Assembly (NCBI GenBank): GCA_903884505.1
Contig: CAISET010000002.1
Location: 186,001-250,000 of the forward strand
Source: an uncultured Microcaldota archaeon
GTDB taxonomy: Archaea; Micrarchaeota; Micrarchaeia; Burarchaeales; Fermentimicrarchaeaceae
Direction of reading: 5' to 3'
Length of the DNA: 64,000 nt
Part shown: in pieces, positions 21,284-30,678 of the stretch
Layout of the letters: every line of letters begins with the position of its first letter
Position numbering within the stretch: position 1 is the stretch's first letter
The notes under the pieces: generated by a model
What the model saw: the letters and a program-made list of their open reading frames with translations, nothing else
The model's database searches: none
What the model was told of the DNA's origin: nothing
Made by a program: the position numbers and the translations under genes

Positions 21284-22369
21284 TTAAATTGGCGTTCCGG
21301 GCGGCGTAAAATGCACGTCGAAGAGCTGCTCAAGGAAGTAGGGGGTATATTCCGTAGAAAGGTGCGCGCATGGCACGACCTTGAAATTGAAGCTCTTTAT
21401 GTTGTCCCCGAAAATCTCAAGGAGCTTCAGGTGCGATGTTTCGGCCTTCTCAAGGGAATGGAAGTAGCAGTTCATTAGCGCGAACGTCTTCGTGTAGTAA
21501 AGCTTGAAGACCTGTGGCGTAGTGTCGACCAGCGTCTCCATGAGCTTTGCGCCCTGCTCACCGAGCATGGGCTGGGTCAGGTCTATCCACGCAAACGTGG
21601 CAACCTCCAGCCCAGGGAGCTTGGTCGGGTCTATCGTCCGCACGTAGTTTATCACGCCCTTCTTCTGCAGCTGCCCGAATACCTCAGAAAGAGAGCTCTG
21701 CTTTATCCCGACTTTCACCGCAATCTCGCTCTTCCTAAGGCTCGGGAACCGCCGCATCGCGACAAGGACCTTCTTTTCAGTTGAATTCAGGGAAGGGATG
21801 TTTCCAGGAGATTCGGGAAGCTCGCACTCGCCGCCAGTGCTGGCAGGCGCCATCTCGGCCTTGCTGACCTGGCGCATGAGCGCGTGCTCGACGAGCCTTC
21901 CCATGAACGTGCAGGTTACAAGGTGTGACATCGGCAGCGTCTTCCACGTGTAGGCTGAGATGTCTGCGGCAAAATCCTGCAGCTGCTCGGCGAGGTGCAG
22001 CCGCGAGTTCTCCGCATCTTCGAAAGATGAGAAGTAGTCCACGTTCAGGCTCCAGTCCGAAGTGCCGAACGTGTACGCAACAGGCATGCCGCTCCTTATC
22101 CTCGACATCTTCTCCCTGAGCGCGGCTCTTACGGCACGGTTGTATTCAAGCCAGATGAAGGCAGCGACCTGGGCCTGCCCTACCCTCTGCATGTTAACCC
22201 GTATCTGCTCGAGCAGCACACCCTTCTCGATGAGCCTCCGCTTCACGACCGCGAAGTTGCTCGGCGCCATCCCGAGCCTCTCAGCTATGCTCTTGTCGCT
22301 CTCTCTCTGTCGTCTCACCAACTCTAGGAGAACGTTCGACTCAGTGCCAGTGAGCTTCTCTCCTCCCAT
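21284..22369 (-). CDS. Double winged-helix transcriptional regulator (Lrp/MarR-like), paralogue 1
   Basis: LTGTESNVLLELVRRQRESDKSIAERLGMAPSNFAVVKRRLIEKGVL and LNSTEKKVLVAMRRFPSLRKSEIAVKVGIKQSSLSEVFGQLQKKGVI. Confidence 0.8.
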   Translation of the reverse strand: MGGEKLTGTESNVLLELVRRQRESDKSIAERLGMAPSNFAVVKRRLIEKGVLLEQIRVNMQRVGQAQVAAFIWLEYNRAVRAALREKMSRIRSGMPVAYTFGTSDWSLNVDYFSSFEDAENSRLHLAEQLQDFAADISAYTWKTLPMSHLVTCTFMGRLVEHALMRQVSKAEMAPASTGGECELPESPGNIPSLNSTEKKVLVAMRRFPSLRKSEIAVKVGIKQSSLSEVFGQLQKKGVINYVRTIDPTKLPGLEVATFAWIDLTQPMLGEQGAKLMETLVDTTPQVFKLYYTKTFALMNCYFHSLEKAETSHLKLLEIFGDNIKSFNFKVVPCAHLSTEYTPYFLEQLFDVHFTPPGTPI

Positions 22370-22384
22370 CGAACCACACCGACC

Positions 22385-23449
22385 TCAGCCCTTCTGCTCG
22401 AAAAGCTGCTCAAGGAAATAAGAATGGTATTCCGTAGAAAGGTGCGCGCACGGGACTATCTTGAAGTTTAGGGCCTTCACATTGTCGCCGAGGATTCCAA
22501 GCAGGGCGAGGTGCGCGCTCTCGGCCTTGTCGAGCGAGCTGAAGAGGCTCTCGACGAGCATGAACGTCCGCGTATAGTATATGCGGTAAAGCTGGGGTAT
22601 CTTCATGGCAAGCTGCCCGACGCTTTCCTCCATATCCTCTACGATGGGCCGCTTCATCTCGACCCAGGTGATGGTTGCTATCTCGCTGCCGGGCAGCATC
22701 TTCGGGTCTATGGTCCTTACGTGGCTTATCACTCCCTTCCTCTGGAGCGTCTTGAATATCTCGGAAAGCGTGCTCTGCTGTATGCCGACCTTCGCCGCAA
22801 TCTCGCTCTTCTTCAGCTGCGGGTGCTTCCTCAGCGCTATTAGCACGCGCTTCTCCGTATCGTTGAGCCTTGCGACCTGCTCCGGCGCGACAGGATACTG
22901 GCAGTTCGCGAACAGGACCTTATGGTCGAAGTGCTTCTCGTGCCCGACCGCCTGCGCCACGAACCTGCCCATGAAGTCGCACCTTGCGAGGTGCGCGATG
23001 GGAACGGTCTTCCAGACGTGGCTGCTGATGAGGGGCCTGAACACTTCTGAAGTGAAGAGCTTCTCAGCCATCCTCAGCCTCGCGCTCTCGGACGCCTCGA
23101 ACGAGCTATAGTAAGAGACATTCAGGCTCCAGTCGAGCGAGCCGTGCGTGTAGGCGTGCGGATAGGTTTCCCTTATCTTCGTCAGGTTGGCGGCAAAGGC
23201 TTTCCTTATGGGCTTGTTATACTCAATCCAGACGAAGGCGGCCACCTTTATGTCCGGGATGCGGTGGGGGTTCATCCTTATGTGCTCGAGCAGGACCCCC
23301 TTGTCCTGAAGCCTCCGCTTCACGACCGCGAAGTTGCTCGGCGCCATCCCCAGCCTCGTCGCTATGGCCTTGTCGCTGTCCTTCTGGCTGCTTACGAGCT
23401 CAAGCAGCGCCTTTGCCTCAGTTGCAGTTAGGGCCTTTCCTTCAGGCAT
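22385..23449 (-). CDS. Double winged-helix transcriptional regulator (Lrp/MarR-like), paralogue 2
   Basis: LTATEAKALLELVSSQKDSDKAIATRLGMAPSNFAVVKRRLQDKGVL and LNDTEKRVLIALRKHPQLKKSEIAAKVGIQQSTLSEIFKTLQRKGVI. Confidence 0.8.
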   Translation of the reverse strand: MPEGKALTATEAKALLELVSSQKDSDKAIATRLGMAPSNFAVVKRRLQDKGVLLEHIRMNPHRIPDIKVAAFVWIEYNKPIRKAFAANLTKIRETYPHAYTHGSLDWSLNVSYYSSFEASESARLRMAEKLFTSEVFRPLISSHVWKTVPIAHLARCDFMGRFVAQAVGHEKHFDHKVLFANCQYPVAPEQVARLNDTEKRVLIALRKHPQLKKSEIAAKVGIQQSTLSEIFKTLQRKGVISHVRTIDPKMLPGSEIATITWVEMKRPIVEDMEESVGQLAMKIPQLYRIYYTRTFMLVESLFSSLDKAESAHLALLGILGDNVKALNFKIVPCAHLSTEYHSYFLEQLFEQKG

Positions 23450-23570
23450 CCAAGCACCATAATTTTTTAATCAGCGCAGAGAATTCGCCATAACAAGTAT
23501 TTAAACCATGGCCCTTATTCAGCAAATCATTAAAACTACGCTTTTATACTTGAAACGGGATAATCGGCGC

Positions 23571-25247
23571 ATGGCAGCCAGAGCGGAGAAGGTAGCGGAG
23601 CGTACCGCCCCACTGGTGGTCCTCACGCCGCCGAAGGTTGAAAAGGACTATATCGTCCCACTAGGCAAATTTGACTTCGAAGAGGCCTTCTCCCGTGCCC
23701 AGACGAAAGAGGGATACTGGTTCAGGGCGCAGTCCGACGACATGTTCGTGCTTTTTGTCGGAATGGACAGGAAAGGCGGGACAGATGTGCAGGAGAGAGT
23801 ATCAGCCTCGCTCTACATGGTCACCCATGATTTCAAGCTGAGGCTCGTCGGCTTCCTTGATGTGCAGCACATTTCCGGGCAGGAAGGGCTCAAGGCAGCC
23901 TGCTTCGAGCCGGCGCTCGCCACAGCCAGCGGAAATCCTTACATCGAGGCCGCGGACCCCGTAAGGGAGACAAAGGTAAGCACCAAGGTCGGATACTGGA
24001 TTGATGAGGAGCTTTCAAAGACCCGGGGTCCTGGCAAATACGGCGGAATGGGGAGGTTCCTTCTGACCGTGCATGGCCTCCACGCGCAGAGAAGCGGCAT
24101 TAGGAAATTCGAGATGAAGACCCCGACAATCGAGGAATTCGAGACGCTTCGTGACTTCTACTGCAGCAAGGGGGCCAAGGCGCTAACAGTCACCGCGCCG
24201 GAGAAGAAGGGCGAGCCCTACAGCCTCGGCGTCGATTTGGATGAAGTAAAATTCAGCGGGGCGCCCGCGATAGGGAAGAACGGCTTCACATTCGGCCCAA
24301 CCGAACTTCCCCCGTCCATCGAGGCCTTTAAGGTCCAGGGCGGGGGGACGGATTCCGAGAAGATAGTCATCCCGTTCCGTGACTTCCGCGTGGATAACGT
24401 GACCATCTCCCTCGCGAAATCAAAGGAAGGCCTCCGCATCAGGATGAGCAGCGGGGACGTCTTCGCCGTGTTCATCCGCGAGAACGAGCTGGACCTGGGC
24501 CTTGAGTCGAACAAGCCCCTTAAGTCGGAGTACAGCCGCTTCAGGGAGGTGACAGTGAACATCTTCCACGAGCAGCACGGCGAGCTCGTGCCTGCCGCGT
24601 TCTGCGACCGCACGCTCTTCAATATCGACGAGGAGCTGTTCACCGTGCCAAGCGCCGCCGAGATGCTGGAGGAGTTCAAGGAAAGGCAGATAGAGCTGAT
24701 AGGCGAGAAGAAGTCAAGCGAGTCATGGGAGCTAAAGGATGCGAACGGGAAGGAATACTATGGCTTAATCAGCAGCAGGAACGGCACTATCACAATATTC
24801 CGCAAGGGCGTGACGCATGCGGAGACCAGCGGCCCGCCGCTGGTCGGGAGTGACCTGGAAAGCCCAGCCATCAGGGACATGGACGCGCAGCTCAGGGAAA
24901 AGATGCCCGTGGAGCCGGGCATCGGTCGCCTCGGCTACGGGGCAGCCGCCAACTATTCGAGCCACTCGAAAGGGAGGTTCAGCGGGGCAAGGCGCTTCGC
25001 GCTGGTGCTCCAGGACCTGGTGTCAAAGCATCTGGGCGTTGAAACAGTGGAGGTCTACGTACCTGAGAGGAAGGGCGAGGAGGGCTCGGCCCTGCGCTGG
25101 GCCCAGGGAGTTTACGGGGACGCAGTCACATCCCATCCGAGCGGGCAGAGGAAGGGGTTCTACGGGGCGAACCTTCTTGCGGCAAACCTGGTCCTGCGCG
25201 AGATAACGCGCACCGGCAAGCAGAAAACCCTGAAGGAGCTGCAGTAG
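23571..25247 (+). CDS. Uncharacterised protein with apparent internal duplication
   Basis: Open frame 23508-25247; likely ATG 23571 (MAARAEKVAERT) about 25-30 nt after TATA-like CGCTTTTATACTTG. Confidence 0.7.
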   Translation: MAARAEKVAERTAPLVVLTPPKVEKDYIVPLGKFDFEEAFSRAQTKEGYWFRAQSDDMFVLFVGMDRKGGTDVQERVSASLYMVTHDFKLRLVGFLDVQHISGQEGLKAACFEPALATASGNPYIEAADPVRETKVSTKVGYWIDEELSKTRGPGKYGGMGRFLLTVHGLHAQRSGIRKFEMKTPTIEEFETLRDFYCSKGAKALTVTAPEKKGEPYSLGVDLDEVKFSGAPAIGKNGFTFGPTELPPSIEAFKVQGGGTDSEKIVIPFRDFRVDNVTISLAKSKEGLRIRMSSGDVFAVFIRENELDLGLESNKPLKSEYSRFREVTVNIFHEQHGELVPAAFCDRTLFNIDEELFTVPSAAEMLEEFKERQIELIGEKKSSESWELKDANGKEYYGLISSRNGTITIFRKGVTHAETSGPPLVGSDLESPAIRDMDAQLREKMPVEPGIGRLGYGAAANYSSHSKGRFSGARRFALVLQDLVSKHLGVETVEVYVPERKGEEGSALRWAQGVYGDAVTSHPSGQRKGFYGANLLAANLVLREITRTGKQKTLKELQ

Positions 25248-25281
25248 GCTGCCGACGGGCCGCACGCTTTTATAGTGAAGA

Positions 25282-27861
25282 ATGCAAAATTTACCTGTGG
25301 CAGAAACGAAGCACCTGAAAGGCCCAGCTGTCAGCAGGGACGAGGTAGGGCAGGCGCTGAGTCTGCTCCAGAGCCCGAAAACGCGCCCCCTCGCAGTGGA
25401 GAGGCTCAAGTCCCTGACGAAGGACACGGAACAGTTCATAGAGGCGCTCTGGCAGCACTCGAAGCAGCGCACGAGGGTTTTTTCACAGAGCCTGGATTTC
25501 ATAAAGCGGAAGATGGCGACAGCACCACCAAACACCTCGATATCAGAGACCGCCTCGCTCATCCTCGAGCGGCTGGATGGGGTTGAGCAGTCCATCAGTT
25601 CCAGAATACGGGCGGAGAAGGCATTCCTGGCCCTGAGCAGCGGAAGGGAGTGCGCGAATCCAGCGGTGCTGCGCGCCAAGGTGCGCGAAGCAGTCGACTC
25701 GGGGAAGCCGCTCGAGATAGTGGCCTTATGGGAGCCTGCCGAGGCTGCTGCTGAGCAGCAGGGCAAGAGGGACCCTCTCATCCTTTTCATGCAGATGCTG
25801 GCCAGGGCAGGCTGCAAGTTCAACGCCCGTTTCATACTCAACGACATGGGCGCCGCATCGCCTGAGGCCAGCCAAAAGTCCTACGAGCGCCTGCGGCAGT
25901 TCATCGAAAGCAAGCACAACGAATCATTCTCACTCGAGAAGGCCAGCGAGATGACACAAGACATGCTCCTCTACGACGCAGCCCTCCGGGGCTACACGGG
26001 ATTAACCTCATTCCTTCAGGGCGCGGGCGCGCTCAAGCTGCAGGGCGAAGAGCCAGTGCTTGTAACCAACATATCGCTGAGGGCAGATGCTGTGCCCATC
26101 GCGGTCCCGGCACTGTTCCTGCAGAGCAGGGCAGCGTCCATCTCAGAAACAAGGCGCAAGATAGCCGGCTGCGCAAGGCTGATACAGAATCCGCGTTCGC
26201 GCAAGAATGGCATAAACGCGATACTTAACCTCGCGCTTTCGGACCAGGGGCATTTCCAGGAGGCGTGGGCATCCACCAGGGACAGCGCTGTGAGGCGCAA
26301 CAGGCTGGAATTGGTCAGAGGTGCGGCAAGAAGCTTCTTGGACGGCTCGCGGGCGCGCGCCACAGCCGACAAGCTCATTGAAGTGCTCACAGCCGCAGAA
26401 AAGGCCGCTGCGGAAGTGGATGCGCGCAGGATATGCGCAGCCCTCGCGAAGAGGAACTTCCGCAGCGCCTGGCCAGCGAACCTTGAGGAGATGCGGGCGA
26501 GGGTCCGCGCTGCAGTCGAGGCAGGCAACCCGATTACGCTCGCCATCCGCTGGGGAGGGTACAAGGAAACCCGAGGGGGAAGGGCGGATGCATTCGACAT
26601 GAAGGCGCTCCGGCGCATCCAGGAATGGGCGGGCTCCATCGGATATCCAGTCAGGCTCCTAATAGTATTCTGCGACATGCATGCAACCATCCTGAACGGG
26701 AAGTCAGTGAAGGCAACGCAGCTCTACCGTGCGGACCTGGAGGACGTGCTGCGCACGTCCATCGTGCGCACAGACAGGCCAGCGTTTGAGATCACTAACC
26801 TATCAGCACTCTACAAATCATGGCGCTCAAATCCAGCAAACGCACAAACTGTCCAGCAGGTGCAGGAAAAAGCCAAGGAGTTCGCGGCCGGAACTGACCT
26901 TAAGCCCCTGCGCATCATGGCTAAAAAGCATTCGGACCTTGTGCGGAGCAAAAAGAAGACCATCGATGAGGTCGTGGCAAGGTATTCTGAAATGCAGTAT
27001 ACTGATGATGTGGTGTTTGATGCAATGCTTCCAGGCTCGATCTCCGTCATTCTTGGCGGCAGCCTTGCGAGGAAGACATACGCCTCCAAGCGCCCCGCCG
27101 TCTTTATTGCATCGAGCGCAAGGGGCTTTGCAGATGTGCCATGGTACCTCGACGCTAACGCAGCAGTAGCAGTTGAAGGGAAGCCAATCTACGACAGGAA
27201 TGTGCTGGACGCGGAGAAGCGTCTCCGAGCAGTCTACCTGGACTATGCAGCCGCCCAGCCAGGCGCTTCCAGAATCATGACTGATGTGCGCACGCAGGAG
27301 GCAATCACGATGCTGGAGCAGGCAGGGATGCCAATGGCAGCATCGTGGAGCGTCGCATTCCTCTACGTACTTGGCGACCTGGCCTACGTGAAAGCAGTGC
27401 AAGACGTCTTCAAGGTGCTTGAAGCAGAGCGTCCGGAAGACCTTGCAACTGCAATGCAGCTGGCGGACGCAGCCATGGTCCGGATTTTCGAGGCCGCGGT
27501 TGATGGGGCCCCGCTTTTCATAACTGCCGATGTGCTTTCAGCTGCGCTGGAAGCGCCTCTCAAGCCAGGCGACAACAAGAGCATAGCAAGCCTGCTGGAT
27601 TCCGAAGTGGTGAATCCGCTCAGGCGCGCCGTGCGCGCCAGGCTTGCCCAAAAGCTCCAGGATAGCGTTCCGCTGCCGGACTATGAAGCGATGGAAGTGG
27701 AGATGCTAACAGAGGCAACCTACCTGTCGTTTGAAAGGTGCCTTAGCACGGCCGCGCAGCGCAAGGTTCTTGCGGAACTCCTTATAATGTACGGCAAGGA
27801 TTTCCTCCCTACGTTCTCGGCCCTGTATGGCACCGAGCGAAAACCTGAAGTGGCACAATGA
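25282..27861 (+). CDS. Large uncharacterised, mostly helical protein (859 aa)
   Basis: Long ORF, TATA-like CGCTTTTATAGTG just upstream of the ATG (leaderless-looking). Confidence 0.75.
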   Translation: MQNLPVAETKHLKGPAVSRDEVGQALSLLQSPKTRPLAVERLKSLTKDTEQFIEALWQHSKQRTRVFSQSLDFIKRKMATAPPNTSISETASLILERLDGVEQSISSRIRAEKAFLALSSGRECANPAVLRAKVREAVDSGKPLEIVALWEPAEAAAEQQGKRDPLILFMQMLARAGCKFNARFILNDMGAASPEASQKSYERLRQFIESKHNESFSLEKASEMTQDMLLYDAALRGYTGLTSFLQGAGALKLQGEEPVLVTNISLRADAVPIAVPALFLQSRAASISETRRKIAGCARLIQNPRSRKNGINAILNLALSDQGHFQEAWASTRDSAVRRNRLELVRGAARSFLDGSRARATADKLIEVLTAAEKAAAEVDARRICAALAKRNFRSAWPANLEEMRARVRAAVEAGNPITLAIRWGGYKETRGGRADAFDMKALRRIQEWAGSIGYPVRLLIVFCDMHATILNGKSVKATQLYRADLEDVLRTSIVRTDRPAFEITNLSALYKSWRSNPANAQTVQQVQEKAKEFAAGTDLKPLRIMAKKHSDLVRSKKKTIDEVVARYSEMQYTDDVVFDAMLPGSISVILGGSLARKTYASKRPAVFIASSARGFADVPWYLDANAAVAVEGKPIYDRNVLDAEKRLRAVYLDYAAAQPGASRIMTDVRTQEAITMLEQAGMPMAASWSVAFLYVLGDLAYVKAVQDVFKVLEAERPEDLATAMQLADAAMVRIFEAAVDGAPLFITADVLSAALEAPLKPGDNKSIASLLDSEVVNPLRRAVRARLAQKLQDSVPLPDYEAMEVEMLTEATYLSFERCLSTAAQRKVLAELLIMYGKDFLPTFSALYGTERKPEVAQ

Positions 27862-28328
27862 TGGAATTGGAAGAGGCATTGAAGTTCCTGCGGAGCAAAA
27901 ATTCCGGCGAGAGGATAGAGGCCATCCTGGAGCTCGGGAGGATAAGCAATGCAGGCGCAGTGCCCGCTCTCCTAAAGGCGGTTTCAGATGACGAGACCGG
28001 CGCCCTTGCCTGCTGGGCGCTGGGAAAAATAGGTGACAAAGCAGCTGTCCCGAAGCTCCTCGAATGCCTCGCATCGAGCGACCCTCAAATCAGGCACGAG
28101 GCAGCGCTCGCGCTCGGGCGGATTGGGGACAGCCGCGCGCTGAAGCCGCTGATGAAGCTGATGAAGACCGACGACGTAGCAAAGGTGCGCGAGGAGTGCG
28201 CGGAAGCGCTCGCGTATTTTGATTCACCCGAATCTCTCCACGCCCTCAAATCTGCCGCGGCCGAGGATAAGAGCAAGGCGGTGCGCGAGCAGGCAACAAA
28301 ATCAGTACTCATTCTTCTGTCGAAGTAA
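27858..28328 (+). CDS. HEAT-repeat protein
   Basis: RIEAILELGRISNAGAVPALLKAVSDDETGALACWALGKIGDKAAVPKLLECLASSDPQIRHEAALALGRIGDSRALKPL; ATGA overlap with upstream stop. Confidence 0.88.
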   Translation: MMELEEALKFLRSKNSGERIEAILELGRISNAGAVPALLKAVSDDETGALACWALGKIGDKAAVPKLLECLASSDPQIRHEAALALGRIGDSRALKPLMKLMKTDDVAKVREECAEALAYFDSPESLHALKSAAAEDKSKAVREQATKSVLILLSK

Positions 28329-28362
28329 GATTATGCTATCGCGGGTCCATCCTGCCCGCCGC

Positions 28363-28572
28363 TCACTTCCCCTTTTTCGTCGGCTTTTTCTCCTTCTCCG
28401 CATCAATTCCTTCTACCCTACTGTCAGCATCGCGCTCCGCAGTCCATCCGGAGCTCGCGCTCTCTGCCTCAACAAGCGTCTCCTCAAGCTCCTCCTTGTA
28501 AAGGTTAACATCCTTCTCAGCGGTCTCGACACGGCTGATGCCCTTGCCTTCGGGTTTTTTCGCTTTCGCCAT
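28363..28572 (-). CDS. Small charged protein of unknown function
   Basis: MAKAKKPEGKGISRVETAEKDVNLYKEELEETLVEAESAS...KKPTKKGK. Confidence 0.5.
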   Translation of the reverse strand: MAKAKKPEGKGISRVETAEKDVNLYKEELEETLVEAESASSGWTAERDADSRVEGIDAEKEKKPTKKGK

Positions 28573-28639
28573 TAAACCACCACTTGCAGCAAAACTTTTG
28601 CGCCAGCCTATTATATTACTATCCCGCCAACCCAACTTC

Positions 28640-29263
28640 ATGAAGCGGGCAGCATTGGCATTCATTTCGGCCTCTCTCCTGCTCCTCGCCCGTTATTACT
28701 TTTTCCCATACTTCCTCTCGCAAATCCCCCTTGCCCGCGATTTCACCTTTCTCTTCGCGCTCCCGCTTCTCATCCTGCTGCTCCTCAGGGTGCGCCTCTC
28801 AGATTTCGGGCTGCAGTTCGGGGAGGCGAAGAAGCAGATGCCATTCGTCACGCTCGCCCTCCTAATCGCAACGCCTTTCATGTTCGTCGCGGCCACGCTC
28901 CCGGTCTTCAACAACTACTACCCAATTTTCGGCTGGGCAAGGTTTGGCGTGGCTAATTTCGTCGCCTATGAATCCCTCATCCTCCTCTTCATGTTCGCAA
29001 CCGAATTCTTCTTCCGCGGCTACCTACTGATGGGCATGAAAGGGCTCGGCGGGCCCGCGGCAATCCTGCTGCAAAACATACCCTACACGCTCGTGCATCT
29101 CGGGAAGCCGCCCCTTGAAATTCCCGCAAGCTTCTTCGCAGGCCTTTTCTTCGGCTGGGCTGACTGGCGGGCAAAAAGCATACTTCCCAGCGTCATCCTC
29201 CACTGGTGCATCAACATCCTGATGGACGTGTTCTGCATCTACTTCTACTTCAGAGCTTCTTGA
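28640..29263 (+). CDS. CPBP-type intramembrane metalloprotease
   Basis: LLFMFATEFFFRGYLLMGMKGLGGPAAILLQNIPYTLVHLGKPPLE...ILHWCINILMD. Confidence 0.75.
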   Translation: MKRAALAFISASLLLLARYYFFPYFLSQIPLARDFTFLFALPLLILLLLRVRLSDFGLQFGEAKKQMPFVTLALLIATPFMFVAATLPVFNNYYPIFGWARFGVANFVAYESLILLFMFATEFFFRGYLLMGMKGLGGPAAILLQNIPYTLVHLGKPPLEIPASFFAGLFFGWADWRAKSILPSVILHWCINILMDVFCIYFYFRAS

Positions 29264-29762
29264 GCCAAGTGTCATCATCCTGCGCGAAATCCCTCGACCT
29301 GAGGAGCTCTGCCATCCTGGGTCTTGGGGAGAAGAACATTGCCCAGTCGAACTTCTCAGACAGCTTCTCAAGGAGGAGGTCTAGCGCCTTACCCCCCATC
29401 CCGTGCTCCCAGAACTCCGTCTCGACCTCCTCGAGAGGGTAGAAAAAGTTCACATCCGCGACACGGTCATCGTCGCCAGCGCCCATCTTCTTCAGCCAGG
29501 CGCCCTTGTCGCCAACGAGATCCTTCACACTGCCCGCCTCGACCGTAATATCGCCGAGATATTTCGGGGACGGGCCCGGCTCGCCAAAAAGTTCAGGTGA
29601 TCTGGAGTAGACATAAAAGCGCACTCCTTCGTCACTGCCCCCGCTAAGGTTCTTGAATCCCGTCCCGCCAGGAAGGGGCTTTTCCGAGACTATAACGCTG
29701 CTCTTGAACTTCTCGCGGACCTCCGGAGGCACCATCATTCTGGCTTTTACCTGCATCGTCAT
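29250..29762 (-). CDS. Hypothetical protein, possibly GNAT-like
   Basis: EVETEFWEHGMGGKALDLLLEKLSEKFDWAMFFSPRPRMAELLRSRDF. Confidence 0.5.
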   Translation of the reverse strand: MTMQVKARMMVPPEVREKFKSSVIVSEKPLPGGTGFKNLSGGSDEGVRFYVYSRSPELFGEPGPSPKYLGDITVEAGSVKDLVGDKGAWLKKMGAGDDDRVADVNFFYPLEEVETEFWEHGMGGKALDLLLEKLSEKFDWAMFFSPRPRMAELLRSRDFAQDDDTWLKKL

Positions 29763-29768
29763 CGCCTC

Positions 29769-30155
29769 CTATCCAGAAAGCTTGGCAGAAAGGGCGACAA
29801 CATTCTCTCCCTTCTTATTCTTCTTCGTCACCCCGATGCGCTCGAGCAGCGCAACAAGCTTATCAACGGTCCCCGTGCTGTCGCTGCCTTCCGCAGCATA
29901 CGCGTGAATCGCCCTCACAGCTTCATCAACGCCATTCTTGTTCTCCTTGTATTTCTTCATCCACGCACCCAGGTAAATCCGGTCAGCCTCGCTTTCGCTG
30001 CCGGTTTCCTTCTGGACGTCCTCATAGGCAAAGTAGAATGCCTTCGCAGAGCCGACCGGGTTTGGCCCACAGCGCAAATCCTCCATGTGGCGCCCCAGCT
30101 TCTGCACCACGACCCTGGGCAGCTCCTTCTCGTTATTCACCCTGATCCTGCGCAT
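29769..30155 (-). CDS. Hypothetical small protein, paralogue A
   Basis: AFYFAYEDVQKETGSESEADRIYLGAWMKKYKENKNGVDEAVRAIHAYAAEG. Confidence 0.6.
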   Translation of the reverse strand: MRRIRVNNEKELPRVVVQKLGRHMEDLRCGPNPVGSAKAFYFAYEDVQKETGSESEADRIYLGAWMKKYKENKNGVDEAVRAIHAYAAEGSDSTGTVDKLVALLERIGVTKKNKKGENVVALSAKLSG

Positions 30156-30562
30156 AATGCCGCCTCGCCGCTTTTGTCGAGCATCTTGCCGATTTCCTCC
30201 TTGATGCCGCCGCCTTCCAGCGCCTTGAGCACCCCCGTGCGCTCAAGCACATCCAGCACCTTCTCCGCCATCGGGCTGTAGAACGTCCCCTCGTTGGCGA
30301 TGGTGCGCATTTTGGCGACTGCGCGCTCAACCCCCGTCCTATCCTCCCCGCCCTTCTCCAGGCGTTTCATAAAGCTCTTCTTGAAGAGCTCATCCGCCTT
30401 CTTCGTGCCGAATTTCTTGCAGAGGTCATCGTAGATGAAGTAGAGGTTCCTCGTGGGCATGGACGCGCCTCCGATATGCTGCATCCCGCTTAGGCAGGTT
30501 CCGACCGTCTTGCCGACGGTCCAGAGCAGTTCGTCCCTCTTCTTGCCGGCAAACCTGTTCAT
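30137..30562 (-). CDS. Hypothetical small protein, paralogue B
   Basis: LYFIYDDLCKKFGTKKADELFKKSFMKRLEKGGEDRTGVERAVAKMRTIANEG; overlaps next gene by 19 nt. Confidence 0.6.
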   Translation of the reverse strand: MNRFAGKKRDELLWTVGKTVGTCLSGMQHIGGASMPTRNLYFIYDDLCKKFGTKKADELFKKSFMKRLEKGGEDRTGVERAVAKMRTIANEGTFYSPMAEKVLDVLERTGVLKALEGGGIKEEIGKMLDKSGEAALCAGSG

Positions 30563-30678
30563 GCAGAAGATTGCTCGCCCAGAGTATATAAGATTAAATT
30601 AACTCCCCCAAACCGCCGTAGGTGGCAAGGTGCGCCCTCGCCGCAAATTCCGCATCTAGGTATAAAAGCGATTTTCCC

